DNA from: an uncultured Pelagibacteraceae bacterium
Lineage (GTDB): Bacteria > Pseudomonadota > Alphaproteobacteria > Pelagibacterales > Pelagibacteraceae
Reading direction: 5' to 3'
Length of the DNA stretch: 64,000 bases
Assembly (NCBI GenBank): GCA_902633985.1
Contig: CACPHV010000005.1
Span: 1-64,000 of the forward strand
A model generated the notes under the pieces. The model saw only the letters and a program-made list of their open reading frames with translations, was not told the origin of the DNA and ran no database searches. The translations under genes and the position numbers were made by a program. Shown here piece by piece: positions 27,609 through 37,068 of this stretch; position 1 is the stretch's first letter; every line of letters starts with the position of its first letter.

Positions 27609-28121
27609 TTAAAATATTGATTTAGAGTATTTTTTCCAATTGTCTTGATAATGTTTTGTGTTTTCTAATACTGCTTTTTTTTCTTCCTCTGAAACTTCTC
27701 TAATTACTTTACCTGGTGAGCCAACGACCAAAGAGTTATCTGGTATGATTTTATTTTCTGTTATTAAAGCTTTAGCTCCAATAATACAATTCTTTCCAAT
27801 ATTAGCTTTATTTAAGATAACAGCTCCAATCCCAATTAAACTATTATCTCCAATAGTACATCCATGAAGCATAACTAAATGTCCAACAGTAACATTTTTT
27901 CCTACTTTTAAAGGACATCCAGGATCTGTGTGTAATACGCTTCCATCTTGTACATTAGATCCTTCACCAATATGAATATTTTCAATATCTCCTCTAAGCA
28001 CTGCATTAAACCAAATACTTGTATTTTTTTCTAAAGTAACATCCCCTATTATTGTAGCATTCGGAGCTACCCAATTTTCGCCAGAGTTTTTTGGTTTTTT
28101 ATCTTTTAAATCATAAAACAT
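27609..28121 (-). CDS. Gamma-carbonic-anhydrase-like hexapeptide protein
   Basis: A 170-residue left-handed beta-helix protein of the YrdA/PaaY group: WFNAVLRGDIENIHIGEGSN near residue 36, then HTDPGCPLKVG, VTVGHLVMLHGCTIG with zinc-binding histidines, and GIGAVILNKANIG. Related proteins bind zinc as trimers and may hydrate CO2, but many have no proven activity. It follows the metallopeptidase gene upstream on the same strand and is divergent from the redoxin gene over only 19 bases. Confidence 0.87.
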   Translation of the reverse strand: MFYDLKDKKPKNSGENWVAPNATIIGDVTLEKNTSIWFNAVLRGDIENIHIGEGSNVQDGSVLHTDPGCPLKVGKNVTVGHLVMLHGCTIGDNSLIGIGAVILNKANIGKNCIIGAKALITENKIIPDNSLVVGSPGKVIREVSEEEKKAVLENTKHYQDNWKKYSKSIF

Positions 28122-28140
28122 AATCTATATATTTTACATT

Positions 28141-28695
28141 ATGCCTATACAAACTCCAATATGTGATTTTGGTCAAAAAGCTATTCCATTTGAATTAAAA
28201 TCTACTGATAATAAAATTCTGTCTTTAAATGATATTAAAGGTGAAAATGGAACTTTGATAATGTTTATTTGTAATCATTGTCCATATGTAAAAGCTATTA
28301 CAAAAGAATTAGTTGAAGATTGTAGTGAATTAAACAAAATTGGTATTAACTCTGTTGCCATCTGCTCAAATGACTTTGTTAATTATCCAGACGACTCATT
28401 TGATAACATGATCAATTTTTCAAATGAAAATCATTTCAATTTTCCTTATTTACATGATGAAACTCAAGAAATTGCTAAAGCATATGATGCTGTATGTACT
28501 CCGGATTTCTTTGGCTACAATAAAAATCTAGAACTTCAATACAGAGGACGATTAAGAGAACTTAAAAAGTTTATTCCAGTTAAAGACGGAGAAAGTGATC
28601 TGCTAACAGCTATGAGACAAATAGCTGAAACTGGAAAAGGTCCTGAAGATCAAATACCCAGCGCGGGCTGTGGTATTAAATGGAAGTATGATTAA
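28141..28695 (+). CDS. Thioredoxin-fold (redoxin) protein
   Basis: A 184-residue AhpC/TSA-type protein. The active-site segment is FICNHCPYVKAI near residue 45, a CxxC-like pair (CNHC) placed where peroxiredoxin-like 'thioredoxin family' proteins have it. LHDETQEIAKAYDAVCTPDFF near 101 is also typical. It lacks a signal peptide, so it is cytoplasmic. Whether it acts as a peroxidase is unknown. Its stop overlaps the start of the glycosyltransferase gene by one base. Confidence 0.85.
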   Translation: MPIQTPICDFGQKAIPFELKSTDNKILSLNDIKGENGTLIMFICNHCPYVKAITKELVEDCSELNKIGINSVAICSNDFVNYPDDSFDNMINFSNENHFNFPYLHDETQEIAKAYDAVCTPDFFGYNKNLELQYRGRLRELKKFIPVKDGESDLLTAMRQIAETGKGPEDQIPSAGCGIKWKYD

Positions 28696-29777
28696 TGTAT
28701 CTAATTATAACTAGATCATTCCCACCTGAACTTGGTGGTATGCAAAATCTAATGTGGGGCCTTTCAAGAGAACTGTCTAAAAACTTTATGATAAAAGTTT
28801 TTGCAGATCATATAGAAGGTCATAAAGAATTTGATAAGCAAGCCTCTTTTTCGATCGAAAGAGTTGGAGGAATTAAACTACTTAGAAAATATAGAAAAGC
28901 ACAATTAATCAATGAATATATCAAAGAAAATAAAATAGATGGAATTATTGCTGATCATTGGAAAAGTTTAGAGCTTATTAAAACTTCTAAGAAAAAATAC
29001 TGTTTAATTCATAGTAAAGAAATCAACCATCCCAAAGGTTCTAGTCAAAATAAAAGAGCAATTAGTATTTTAAATAATGTTGAAAAAGTTATAGCAAATT
29101 CTCAGTTTACAAAAAACCTAGCAATAGAACTTGGTGTTAATGAAAATAAAGTAATTGTAATAAATCCAGGTGTGGATCCTGCTGAAGAATTAAATAAAAA
29201 AACTTTAGATAAAGTTGAAAGTATACTTAAAGTTAAAAATCCAAGACTAATTACAGTTTCAAGATTTGATAAACGTAAAAATCATGAAAAAATAGTAATG
29301 GCTATAAGGAATTTAAAACAAATTTATCCTGATATTGTTTACATTTGTGTTGGATATGGAGAAGAAGAGGAAAATATTAAAAAATTGGTAAAAGAACTAG
29401 ATCTTGAAGCACAAGTTATTTTTTTTAAAGATATTAGTAATGATTTAAAAAATGCTTTAGTTTCAAAATCAAATATCTTTGTGATGCCATCCATAATACA
29501 TAAAAAATCAGTTGAAGGTTTTGGTATAGCTTACGTTGAAGCTGCACAATACAGTATTCCATCAATTGGTGGTAAAGATGGTGGTGCAGCAGATGCAATT
29601 GATCACGAAAAAACTGGTTTAATATGTGATGGAAATAGTCTTGATGATATTTATTCTTCAATTACTTCAATGTTAGAAAATAAAAAATATTTAAACCTTG
29701 GGAAAAATGCAAAAGAATTTGTTAATAAATTTCAATGGTCAAAAATAATTGAAGAATACAAAAAGATACTAAATTGA
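28695..29777 (+). CDS. GT4-type glycosyltransferase
   Basis: A 360-residue GT-B fold enzyme. The N-terminal domain opens with FPPELGGMQNLMWGL; the nucleotide-sugar side has SRFDKRKNHEKIVMAI near residue 193, VGYGEEEENIKKLV near 218 and the E-x7-E element PSIIHKKSVEGFGIAYVEAA near 271. It probably adds a sugar to a lipid or surface glycan; donor and acceptor are not readable. It ends overlapping the next gene's TTG start by four bases. Confidence 0.87.
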   Translation: MYLIITRSFPPELGGMQNLMWGLSRELSKNFMIKVFADHIEGHKEFDKQASFSIERVGGIKLLRKYRKAQLINEYIKENKIDGIIADHWKSLELIKTSKKKYCLIHSKEINHPKGSSQNKRAISILNNVEKVIANSQFTKNLAIELGVNENKVIVINPGVDPAEELNKKTLDKVESILKVKNPRLITVSRFDKRKNHEKIVMAIRNLKQIYPDIVYICVGYGEEEENIKKLVKELDLEAQVIFFKDISNDLKNALVSKSNIFVMPSIIHKKSVEGFGIAYVEAAQYSIPSIGGKDGGAADAIDHEKTGLICDGNSLDDIYSSITSMLENKKYLNLGKNAKEFVNKFQWSKIIEEYKKILN

Positions 29778-30664
29778 TTTCAAATAATAAATTAGCAATT
29801 TTTTTAATTATAATCTCAGTTTTTTGTGGAACATTGATGTTAACCTTTTTAAAATTAGCACAAGAAGAAGTTAATGTTTATGTTGCTGGATTTTTTAGAT
29901 TTTTATTTGGTTTACTAATTATTTTTCCCTACATGCTAAAATCTAATTTTACAGTTTTTAAAACAAATCATCATAAAAAACATTTTTTAAGAGCAATTTT
30001 AAACTTGCCTTCAATGTTATTATATTTCTCAGCCTTAGTAATGATGCCAATTGAAAAAGCTACAGCTATATCTTTTGTGGTTCCTTTCATAGTAACAATA
30101 TTGGCAGTTTTGTTTCTGGGAGAAAAAATTTACATATATAGAGGTTTTGCACTGGTTTTAGGATTTATTGGAATGTTAATAATTTTAAGACCAGGAATAA
30201 TTGAAATCTCTCTTGGAGTTTATATGGCACTGGCATCTTCTTTTATGTGGTCAATAGTAATTATAATTACCAAAACTATCGCAAAAGATGATAGTTCGAT
30301 TACGATTTTATCTTATGGATACACGTATATGACAATTTTTAGTTTCATTATTGCGTTGTTTTATTGGCAAACACCTAGTTTTCAAACTTTGATTTATTTA
30401 TTTTTTGCAGGTTTGTTTGGTACATTGTTGCATCTTTGCATAAATCACGCATACAAATTAGTAGATGTTAGTATGACACAACCATACTCGTTTCTAAGTT
30501 TAGTGTTTGCTTCTTTAATTGGCTATTATGTTTTTAGTGAAACACCTGATCTATTCACTTGGATTGGTGCTAGTGTTATATTTTTAGGTGTTTTAATCAT
30601 GTCATATCGTGAAATGAAGCTTGATAAAGAAATTATTAGAAAACGTATAGATATTAAATCTTAA
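29774..30664 (+). CDS. EamA/DMT-family transporter
   Basis: A 296-residue inner-membrane protein with ten predicted helices in two EamA repeats (first about 8-137, second about 150-283). Motifs such as ATAISFVVPFIVTILAVLFLGEK near the end of each repeat are typical. The start is TTG at 29774, overlapping the preceding stop, with no better ATG before the first helix. Substrate unknown; the family exports or imports amino acids, nucleosides or other metabolites. Confidence 0.85.
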   Translation: MISNNKLAIFLIIISVFCGTLMLTFLKLAQEEVNVYVAGFFRFLFGLLIIFPYMLKSNFTVFKTNHHKKHFLRAILNLPSMLLYFSALVMMPIEKATAISFVVPFIVTILAVLFLGEKIYIYRGFALVLGFIGMLIILRPGIIEISLGVYMALASSFMWSIVIIITKTIAKDDSSITILSYGYTYMTIFSFIIALFYWQTPSFQTLIYLFFAGLFGTLLHLCINHAYKLVDVSMTQPYSFLSLVFASLIGYYVFSETPDLFTWIGASVIFLGVLIMSYREMKLDKEIIRKRIDIKS

Positions 30665-32160
30665 TTTTTTCTCTTAAAGGTTTTGTAAATATGCCAAACT
30701 ACAATTAAAATTGTAGTTGCTAAGATACATGCAGTTAATGTTCTGTCCCACAAAAATTCCCATGAACCATTACTTAATAATAAAGACCTTCTAAGATTTT
30801 CCTCCATCAATCCACCTAAAACGAAAGCTAATATTAAAGGTGGCATTGGAAAATCATATAATCTTAAAAAAGTTGCAACTACAGCAATCCCAATCATCAA
30901 ATAAATATCAAAATTATTAAATGACATTACGTAAATCCCAGTAACGGAGAAAAATAAAATAAGAGGAATTAAATAATTTTTAGGAACAGCAAGAATTCTA
31001 GCTATATAAGGGATTAGTGGTAAGTTTAATATCAGCAAAATTACCATTCCAATATACATAGACATAATTATTGACCAAAAAATCTCTGGATTCGTCATAT
31101 AAAGTCTAGGACCGGGCTGAACCCCAAAACCTAGAAGAGCCCCTAGCATTACAGCTGTAGTTCCACTCCCAGGAATTCCTAAAGTGAGCATTGGCACAAA
31201 AGAACCTGAGCAAGCAGCGTTGTTTGCAGTTTCTGGTGCCGACAAACCATTTACACTGCCTTTACCAAATTTTTCTTTTTCCTCATCACTAACTACGTTT
31301 CGTTCCATTCCATAAGCTAAAAAAGATGCAATTGTTGCACCAGCTCCAGGCAAAACACCAATTAAAAAACCAATTACTGATGATCTTGGAATTGTTTTAT
31401 ACATTTTAGTTCGTTCTTCTTTATTAATCTTAATCGAGCCTAATTCAGTTAAAGAAACTTGTTTAGCAGCACTGGTTGGATCATTTCTTTTTAAAATAAT
31501 TGTTAATGCTTCACTCATTGCAAAAGTTGCCATCACAACTAGTACAAAACTAATTCCGTCAGTTAAGTTCATATTATTAAATGTAAATCTTGTAATATCA
31601 GACAAACTATCTTGGCCAACAGATGCTAACATCAATCCAAGAACTACCATCATCATTGCTTTCAAAAATTGTCCTTTGGAAGAAAAAGCAGCAATCGCTG
31701 TTAAACCTAAAATCATTAAAGCAAAGTAATCTGGTGATCTAAAAGATAAACTTACTTTTGACAAACTTGGAGCCATAAATAATAAATAAATTGCAGATAA
31801 TGTTCCACCTGCAAACGAACTCCATGCTGCAATCGCTAAAGCCTTACCCGCCTTACCTTGTTGTGCCATAGGATAACCATCAAATGAAGTGGCAACTGTT
31901 CCAGGAACCCCGGGTGCATTTAACAATATAGAAGAAGTAGAACCACCAAATACTGCTCCATAATAAACACCAGCCATCAAAATTAATCCTGTTGCAGGAT
32001 CGAAACCATAGGTAATTGGTATCATCAATGCGATAGCTGTCATTGGTCCAAGACCAGGGAGCATTCCAATTATTGTTCCAAAAAAACAACCAACCATAAC
32101 CATTAATATATTTTGAAAAGTAAGTGCTGTTGTTAATCCAATTAATATTCCTTCAATCAT
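30661..32160 (-). CDS. tctA: Tripartite tricarboxylate transporter, large permease TctA
   Basis: A 499-residue, roughly twelve-helix membrane subunit. The conserved signatures are GTIIGMLPGLGPMTAIALMIP near residue 29 with GVYYGAVFGGSTSSILLNAPG near 64, and GVLPGAGATIASFLAYGMER near 269. It is the last gene of tctC-tctB-tctA and overlaps tctB by four bases. With TctB it forms the channel for a periplasm-bound carboxylate driven by an ion gradient. Confidence 0.95.
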   Translation of the reverse strand: MIEGILIGLTTALTFQNILMVMVGCFFGTIIGMLPGLGPMTAIALMIPITYGFDPATGLILMAGVYYGAVFGGSTSSILLNAPGVPGTVATSFDGYPMAQQGKAGKALAIAAWSSFAGGTLSAIYLLFMAPSLSKVSLSFRSPDYFALMILGLTAIAAFSSKGQFLKAMMMVVLGLMLASVGQDSLSDITRFTFNNMNLTDGISFVLVVMATFAMSEALTIILKRNDPTSAAKQVSLTELGSIKINKEERTKMYKTIPRSSVIGFLIGVLPGAGATIASFLAYGMERNVVSDEEKEKFGKGSVNGLSAPETANNAACSGSFVPMLTLGIPGSGTTAVMLGALLGFGVQPGPRLYMTNPEIFWSIIMSMYIGMVILLILNLPLIPYIARILAVPKNYLIPLILFFSVTGIYVMSFNNFDIYLMIGIAVVATFLRLYDFPMPPLILAFVLGGLMEENLRRSLLLSNGSWEFLWDRTLTACILATTILIVVWHIYKTFKRKN

Positions 32161-32627
32161 CCCATAACTCCTATTGATTGTAATAATGGATCCCTCAAAT
32201 ATATATCAAGAATACCGTGTAGGAGATACATAAAGGCTGCAACAAATGGAAAGGATAGTAAAAACATTAAAATCCATCTTCGTTCTCCTAAAAAGTAATA
32301 TGACGCAAATAAAAATAAAGATGTAGTCAAAAAATATCCAACTTTTAAAATTGTAGCTCCATAAATAATAGCAATAAGTATAAGTATACCTGTTTTCTTA
32401 TATTCTAAATTTTTATGATCAACTTTAATAGTATTTGGATCTGGTAAAATAAGTTTTAATCCAGAAAAAAATAATCCTGCATAACCTAAATAAATTGGAA
32501 ATGTTCTCGCATTAAATGGTGCATTTTCGTCAAATGCAAAAACTTGAATTTGGTAAGCAGTGTATAAATAAAATGCTGAAAAAATAAAAAAGAGCAGTGA
32601 TATAATTTTTGTAGTATTTATATTCAC
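32157..32627 (-). CDS. tctB: Tripartite tricarboxylate transporter, small permease TctB
   Basis: A 156-residue, four-helix protein of TctB type, with NARTFPIYLGYAGLFFSGLKL near residue 39 in the expected place. The start is GTG at 32627. That codon sits inside a strong inverted repeat (32590-32600 with 32624-32634), so initiation may be restrained by mRNA folding. It begins 28 bases after tctC and overlaps tctA by four bases. Confidence 0.88.
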   Translation of the reverse strand: MNINTTKIISLLFFIFSAFYLYTAYQIQVFAFDENAPFNARTFPIYLGYAGLFFSGLKLILPDPNTIKVDHKNLEYKKTGILILIAIIYGATILKVGYFLTTSLFLFASYYFLGERRWILMFLLSFPFVAAFMYLLHGILDIYLRDPLLQSIGVMG

Positions 32628-32634
32628 TGCTCTT
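32590..32634 (-). promoter_or_regulatory. Inverted repeat sequestering the tctB start codon
   Basis: AAGAGCAGTGA at 32590-32600 is the exact reverse complement of 32624-32634, with further pairing after a one-base bulge. On the minus strand the stem contains the tctB GTG start (32625-32627) and its weak ribosome-binding region, paired with codons about 10-13. Confidence 0.55.
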
Positions 32635-32641
32635 ATTTCAA

Positions 32642-32658
32642 ATAATCCTAAGGATTAT
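32642..32658 (-). repeat. Inverted repeat at the tctC stop codon
   Basis: ATAATCC and GGATTAT (32642-32648 and 32652-32658) form a seven-base-pair stem with a three-base loop that includes the stop codon of tctC. It lies between the binding-protein gene and the membrane genes. Confidence 0.5.
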
Positions 32659-33635
32659 ATCACTCCTAGTTTTTTCATAAGAGCTGTCATTTCTTGAGTT
32701 TGTTTTTCTAAGAAAGAAACAAACTTGCCTTCTGGATTATATATATTAACCCAAGCATTTCTTGCTCTGACAGTTTCCCATTCAGGAGTTTTTTGTACAT
32801 CGCCAAGCATTTTTGCAATAGCTGATCTATCAGTATTGCTCATACCTGGAGGGCCAAAGAAACCTCTCCAGTTAACGAATTGTACATCATATCCTTGTTC
32901 TTTAAGAGTTGGTGCATCTGGTGCATCAGAAACTCTTGAAGGCGCAGTGATACCAATAATTCTTACTTGGTCTCTTGCACCCATCAATTCACCTAAACCA
33001 GTTGATATGATTTGAGTTTCTCCAGATAAAAGTCCAGCTAAAGCTTTTCCACCAGCATCATAAGGAATGTATTGAACAGCATTCGGATCTGCACCTGCAG
33101 CTTGGAAAGCTAAAGCACCAATTAAATGATCCATACTTCCTCTCACTGATCCACCAGCCATTTTAACTGAATTTGGATCTTTTTTATAAGCATTAACTAC
33201 ATCTTTAAAATTTTTAAAAGATGAACTTTTTGCAACTGCGATAGCACCGTAGTCACCAATTACACCAGCTATTGGCACAACATCTTTATAAGATAAAGTT
33301 CCACTTCCTTTTACATAACCTTTGTGTCTAGTAATTGATCTTAATACTAATGGTGTTGATTGAACTAAAACTGTATTAGCAGGTTTAGTATTGATCATGT
33401 AAGCTAAAGCTTTACCACCACCACCACCTGACATATTTTCAAATGATGCACTACTTAACATACCAGCTTTTGTTAAAGCTTCTCCAGTACCTCTAGCGGT
33501 TCCATCCCAACCACCACCAGCACCACCACCAATTACAAAATGCAATTTGTCAATTGCAACTGAGCTTGTAGTTGTTGCTGAGAATAATAGGATTGCTGAG
33601 AATAATACTGAAACTATTTTTTTTAAGTTTTTCAT
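32655..33635 (-). CDS. tctC: Tripartite tricarboxylate transporter substrate-binding protein (TctC/Bug family)
   Basis: A 326-residue periplasmic receptor with a signal peptide (residues 1-28). Bug-family marks are present: FVIGGGAGGGWDGTARGTGE near residue 33 in place of the usual P-GG-D sequence, VPYDAGGKALAGLLSGETQ near 195 and DAPTLKEQGYDVQFVNWRGFF near 238. A good purine-rich site (GAGAGGG) precedes ATG at 33635. The ligand, probably a carboxylate, cannot be read. Confidence 0.93.
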   Translation of the reverse strand: MKNLKKIVSVLFSAILLFSATTTSSVAIDKLHFVIGGGAGGGWDGTARGTGEALTKAGMLSSASFENMSGGGGGKALAYMINTKPANTVLVQSTPLVLRSITRHKGYVKGSGTLSYKDVVPIAGVIGDYGAIAVAKSSSFKNFKDVVNAYKKDPNSVKMAGGSVRGSMDHLIGALAFQAAGADPNAVQYIPYDAGGKALAGLLSGETQIISTGLGELMGARDQVRIIGITAPSRVSDAPDAPTLKEQGYDVQFVNWRGFFGPPGMSNTDRSAIAKMLGDVQKTPEWETVRARNAWVNIYNPEGKFVSFLEKQTQEMTALMKKLGVI

Positions 33636-33858
33636 TATTTATCCCTCTCTAATTTAAAAACGTTAGTTAATTATAGTCTTAATGTTTATTCAACCTGTAA
33701 TTAAGTAACACAACTTTTAATTGAAACAGCTTTAACAAAAAAAATATCAATCAAATATGATGTTTTATTTTTTTTTACAGATTAAAGTTTCACTTAATTC
33801 ACTAGTTTTAATCTCTTTTTTCTTATCTTTTAAAAAGTTGATGATAGAAGCTTAGTGA

Positions 33859-34935
33859 ATGATTACACATCAAATCAAATCTTATCTTGAAAATGCTAAA
33901 CAAGTATTTTCAATTAAATTTATTTCTGTTCTGATAATTTCTTTTCCTAGCGCAATTATTGCTGACTATTTTAATATTCCTCTTGCTTGGTTTTTAGGTC
34001 CAATGATTATCACATCACTTGCTGCTTTATCAGGTCTTAAAATTACTATGCCAAAAATTGTATTAAGTTTTATCTTGATAATTTTGGGTTTGCATATTGG
34101 AAATTACATTGATCAAAATCTATTTAATCAAATGCTTGATTGGATTTGGACTTCATTAATTATGTTAATCTACATAATAATTTGTATTTTAGTTATAGCT
34201 AAATACCTACAAAAATTTGCAAGTTATGGAGAAAAAGCTTCAATATTTTCAGCAGCACCTGGTGCACTGGGTCCTTTAATGATTTTAGCTGAAAATGAAA
34301 AAACAGATTTATCTCAAGTTGCAACTTCTCACTTAATTAGATTAATAATCATAATAACTTTCATTCCATTTATTATAGTTAATAATACTGACAACAATGT
34401 TTTGTTAAATGATGACTTCAATTATTTAGATCAAAATCATTTCAATTTAATTTTACTTATTTTTGCTTCTTTGTTTTTTATATTTTTTTTTGATAAAATT
34501 AGAATACCTGCAGCTTTACTATCTGGAACATTGTTTGCGAGTGGTTTGTTACAAATTACAGATATAGCCTCATATAAATTACCAAACGAAACAGTAAATT
34601 TTTGTTTGTTAATTCTCGGCTCTTCAGTTGGTTGTAGATTTGCTGAAAAAACTGTTAAAGAGATAGCTAATAATTCTCTTCATAGTATTGTGGCTACTAC
34701 TATTTTGGTAGTATTAGGTTTGTTTGCAGCCTATGTTGCAACATTCTTTGTAGAGACAAATATTTTAACTTTAATATTATCTTATAGTCCTGGTGGAATT
34801 TATGAGGTGGCAGTTATAGCAATTGCTTTTGATCTAGACCCAGATTTTGTTGCTTTTCACCATATAATAAGATTACTTTTTATACTTTTCACAGTTCCTG
34901 TATTTTTAAGAGTATTAGAAAAAATTAAGAAATAA
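33859..34935 (+). CDS. AbrB-family (PF05145-type) membrane protein
   Basis: A 358-residue membrane protein built from two similar halves, each containing a segment like PLAWFLGPMIITSLAALSGL near residue 41 and PAALLSGTLFASGLLQ near 217, and the motif FSAAPGALGPLMILAE near 129 matched by LSYSPGGIYEVAVIA near 310. The family is misnamed after an ammonia-monooxygenase annotation and is not a transcription factor. It is divergent from tctCBA over a 223-base gap; such proteins are often found beside Tct systems. Transport role inferred. Confidence 0.82.
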   Translation: MITHQIKSYLENAKQVFSIKFISVLIISFPSAIIADYFNIPLAWFLGPMIITSLAALSGLKITMPKIVLSFILIILGLHIGNYIDQNLFNQMLDWIWTSLIMLIYIIICILVIAKYLQKFASYGEKASIFSAAPGALGPLMILAENEKTDLSQVATSHLIRLIIIITFIPFIIVNNTDNNVLLNDDFNYLDQNHFNLILLIFASLFFIFFFDKIRIPAALLSGTLFASGLLQITDIASYKLPNETVNFCLLILGSSVGCRFAEKTVKEIANNSLHSIVATTILVVLGLFAAYVATFFVETNILTLILSYSPGGIYEVAVIAIAFDLDPDFVAFHHIIRLLFILFTVPVFLRVLEKIKK

Positions 34936-35866
34936 TTTCAGAAAGTTTTTCAAAAACTTTTTCTGCTGAGAGTTTGGATAATTCAGGAGCTTGTATTGCT
35001 TTAAAATTTTCCCTTTCGATACTTACTTTAAAAGGAGTTGTGTGAGATCCAAATAAAGCAATTCCTTTTGAACCTAAATGAGCTGTCATATGTGCTGGTC
35101 CAGTATCATTTGCAACAACAAATGAACTATCTTTAATTAATGTTGCTAACTGAGAAATATCTAAAGCTTTACCATTATCTAAAACACAAAGTGCATTAAT
35201 ATTTGACGCTTCTTTAATTTCACTCGGCCCAGGTGCAATTACTACTTTAAATTTGTTATCTGACTTTTCATTAATCATAGCAATTAACTCATTATAATAA
35301 GGCCATTTCTTTGAAGTTAAATGAGGCGAACAAAATGGAAAAAGAAGAATATATTTATCTAATTGATGGTAATTTTTTATTTGAGATATATCTGTTGTAC
35401 TCCATGAAAAATCAGGTTTCAAAGTATGATTTGTATTTATGCCCGAAGTTTTTAATTGATAATCAAATCTAGACAACACAGAGTCTTTATCAAAATTCTG
35501 TTTTGTGGATCCTTCAGGTAATGTTGTGTCAGTAGATGACCAGGTATCTTTTGTTGCTTTTGGAAATAAAATTTTTTTATAAAAAGCTGTTCTACTTGAG
35601 TTTTGTAGATCATAAACTTTAGAAAAATTATATTTTTTTATATTTTTCATTAATGAATATAAATAAATTAGGTTTATTCTTGATAGCCGCTTGTCTAAAA
35701 TGACATTAGAAATATGTGGATTTTTTTTAAATAAATCAAAGTATGGTTTGGTTGTGAGCAAATGAATTTCATCTTCTTTATGATTCTCAGAAATATCTTG
35801 AATTGCACCACAAGCTTGAGCTATATCACCCAAAGATCCATGTTTAACGATTAAAATATTAGACAT
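34925..35866 (-). CDS. GT9-family glycosyltransferase (ADP-heptose:LPS heptosyltransferase type)
   Basis: A 313-residue protein with the heptosyltransferase frame: ILIVKHGSLGDIAQACGAI at the N-terminus (the RxGDxxxxxP-type loop), FPFCSPHLTSKKWPYYNELI near residue 176 and the C-terminal SFVVANDTGPAHMTAHLGSKG near 249. It probably works on LPS core. Its last 11 bases overlap the convergent AbrB-family gene, and it is divergent from the DUF6165 gene over 32 bases, which is often near such transferases. Confidence 0.88.
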   Translation of the reverse strand: MSNILIVKHGSLGDIAQACGAIQDISENHKEDEIHLLTTKPYFDLFKKNPHISNVILDKRLSRINLIYLYSLMKNIKKYNFSKVYDLQNSSRTAFYKKILFPKATKDTWSSTDTTLPEGSTKQNFDKDSVLSRFDYQLKTSGINTNHTLKPDFSWSTTDISQIKNYHQLDKYILLFPFCSPHLTSKKWPYYNELIAMINEKSDNKFKVVIAPGPSEIKEASNINALCVLDNGKALDISQLATLIKDSSFVVANDTGPAHMTAHLGSKGIALFGSHTTPFKVSIERENFKAIQAPELSKLSAEKVFEKLSEIIS

Positions 35867-35898
35867 ATTTTTAACAATTTAACATAGTATTAAATTTT

Positions 35899-36288
35899 AT
35901 GAATAAAATTATAGTAGAAGTATCTGTAGGGGAGCTTTTAGACAAAATTTCAATCTTAGAAATTAAAAAAGAAAAAATAAAAGATCCTGTAAAGCTAAAA
36001 TTTATATCAAATGAACATTTGATTCTAAAAGATCAGTTAGAAAAAAATGTTAAATCTGATGACAAACTAAATAAACTATTCCAAGATTTAAAAGAAATTA
36101 ATGCCAAACTTTGGGTTATAGAGGATGACAAAAGAGATTGTGAAAAAAATAAGGACTTTGGTGATAAATTTATAAAATTATCTAGAGATGTTCATTTTTT
36201 AAATGATGATAGAGCAAAAATTAAATTAGAAATGAATAATCACACTGGATCAAGCATTAAAGAAATTAAAGAATATACTAGCTACTAA
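35899..36288 (+). CDS. DUF6165 family protein
   Basis: A 129-residue helical protein. VEVSVGELLDKISILEIKKE near the start followed by KLKFISNEHLILKD and the later DDRAKIKLEMN are the marks of DUF6165, which is usually found in LPS or glycan gene clusters. The body looks like an antiparallel helical bundle. No enzyme activity is known. The last 11 bases overlap the convergent PhyH gene. Confidence 0.75.
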   Translation: MNKIIVEVSVGELLDKISILEIKKEKIKDPVKLKFISNEHLILKDQLEKNVKSDDKLNKLFQDLKEINAKLWVIEDDKRDCEKNKDFGDKFIKLSRDVHFLNDDRAKIKLEMNNHTGSSIKEIKEYTSY

Positions 36289-37066
36289 AAACTTTAGGAA
36301 ACCAATCATATCTCATCAAATCTCCCGTTTTTAAATTGATTCCATCAAATGGAGGTGAGGTTGGACCACCTCTATCAATATATTTTACATCATCTCCTAT
36401 AAATCTCATCGAAAATGCTCTTCGTGATTTAGAGGAATTGTTTCCTGTTGAACCATGTACAATTTTAAAATTAAATAAAACAGCATCACCCAAACTTAAT
36501 TCTGGAATTAAAATATTTTCTTCAAATTCTTTTAATGATGGTAAATCCATAAAAGAACTATCATCATCATACCAAGATTGGTTATTTGACCATTTTGTAG
36601 GTCTAATTAATTTTGACCATTTGTGAGATCCTAAAATTAATTTAAGATTATTTTTCCGATCAACTTCATCTAGTGGAATCCAAAAACTTCCAGTATCGTT
36701 ACCATCAACACAATAATAAGGCATATCTTGGTGCCAAGGTGTTTCTTTGTGAGTACCTGGATCTTTTATAAAAATATGTTCATGAAAAATTTGAGTAGAT
36801 TTAGAATTAGTTGCTTCTGCAACAATTTGAGCTCCAGGTGAGTTATATAAACAATCCTTAAATTCTTCTATTCTCTCCCAATTACAATAATCCTCAAAAA
36901 ATCTTCCATTGTCATCAGTTACATTTTCTCTTCCGTGCTTACTTGGACTCTTTAAAACTTTTTGGAATCCTTTTCTAAGTGGCTCAATCCAATCTTTAAA
37001 TATATTCTTAATTATTATTACACCATCGTTTTGATATTCATTAATTTGTTTGTCTGATAAAAACAT
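36278..37066 (-). CDS. Phytanoyl-CoA dioxygenase (PhyH) family protein
   Basis: A 262-residue Fe(II)/2-oxoglutarate oxygenase. The iron ligands are seen as HQD in TPWHQDMPYY near residue 117 and the distal His in FKIVHGSTGN near 202, with the 2-oxoglutarate-binding Arg in SRRAFSMRF just after. Substrates in this family range from fatty acyl-CoAs to ectoine and small metabolites; the target here is unknown. It is two bases downstream of the amino-acid permease genes on the same strand, so it may act on a compound linked to that uptake system. Confidence 0.85.
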   Translation of the reverse strand: MFLSDKQINEYQNDGVIIIKNIFKDWIEPLRKGFQKVLKSPSKHGRENVTDDNGRFFEDYCNWERIEEFKDCLYNSPGAQIVAEATNSKSTQIFHEHIFIKDPGTHKETPWHQDMPYYCVDGNDTGSFWIPLDEVDRKNNLKLILGSHKWSKLIRPTKWSNNQSWYDDDSSFMDLPSLKEFEENILIPELSLGDAVLFNFKIVHGSTGNNSSKSRRAFSMRFIGDDVKYIDRGGPTSPPFDGINLKTGDLMRYDWFPKVFSS

Positions 37067-37068
37067 TT

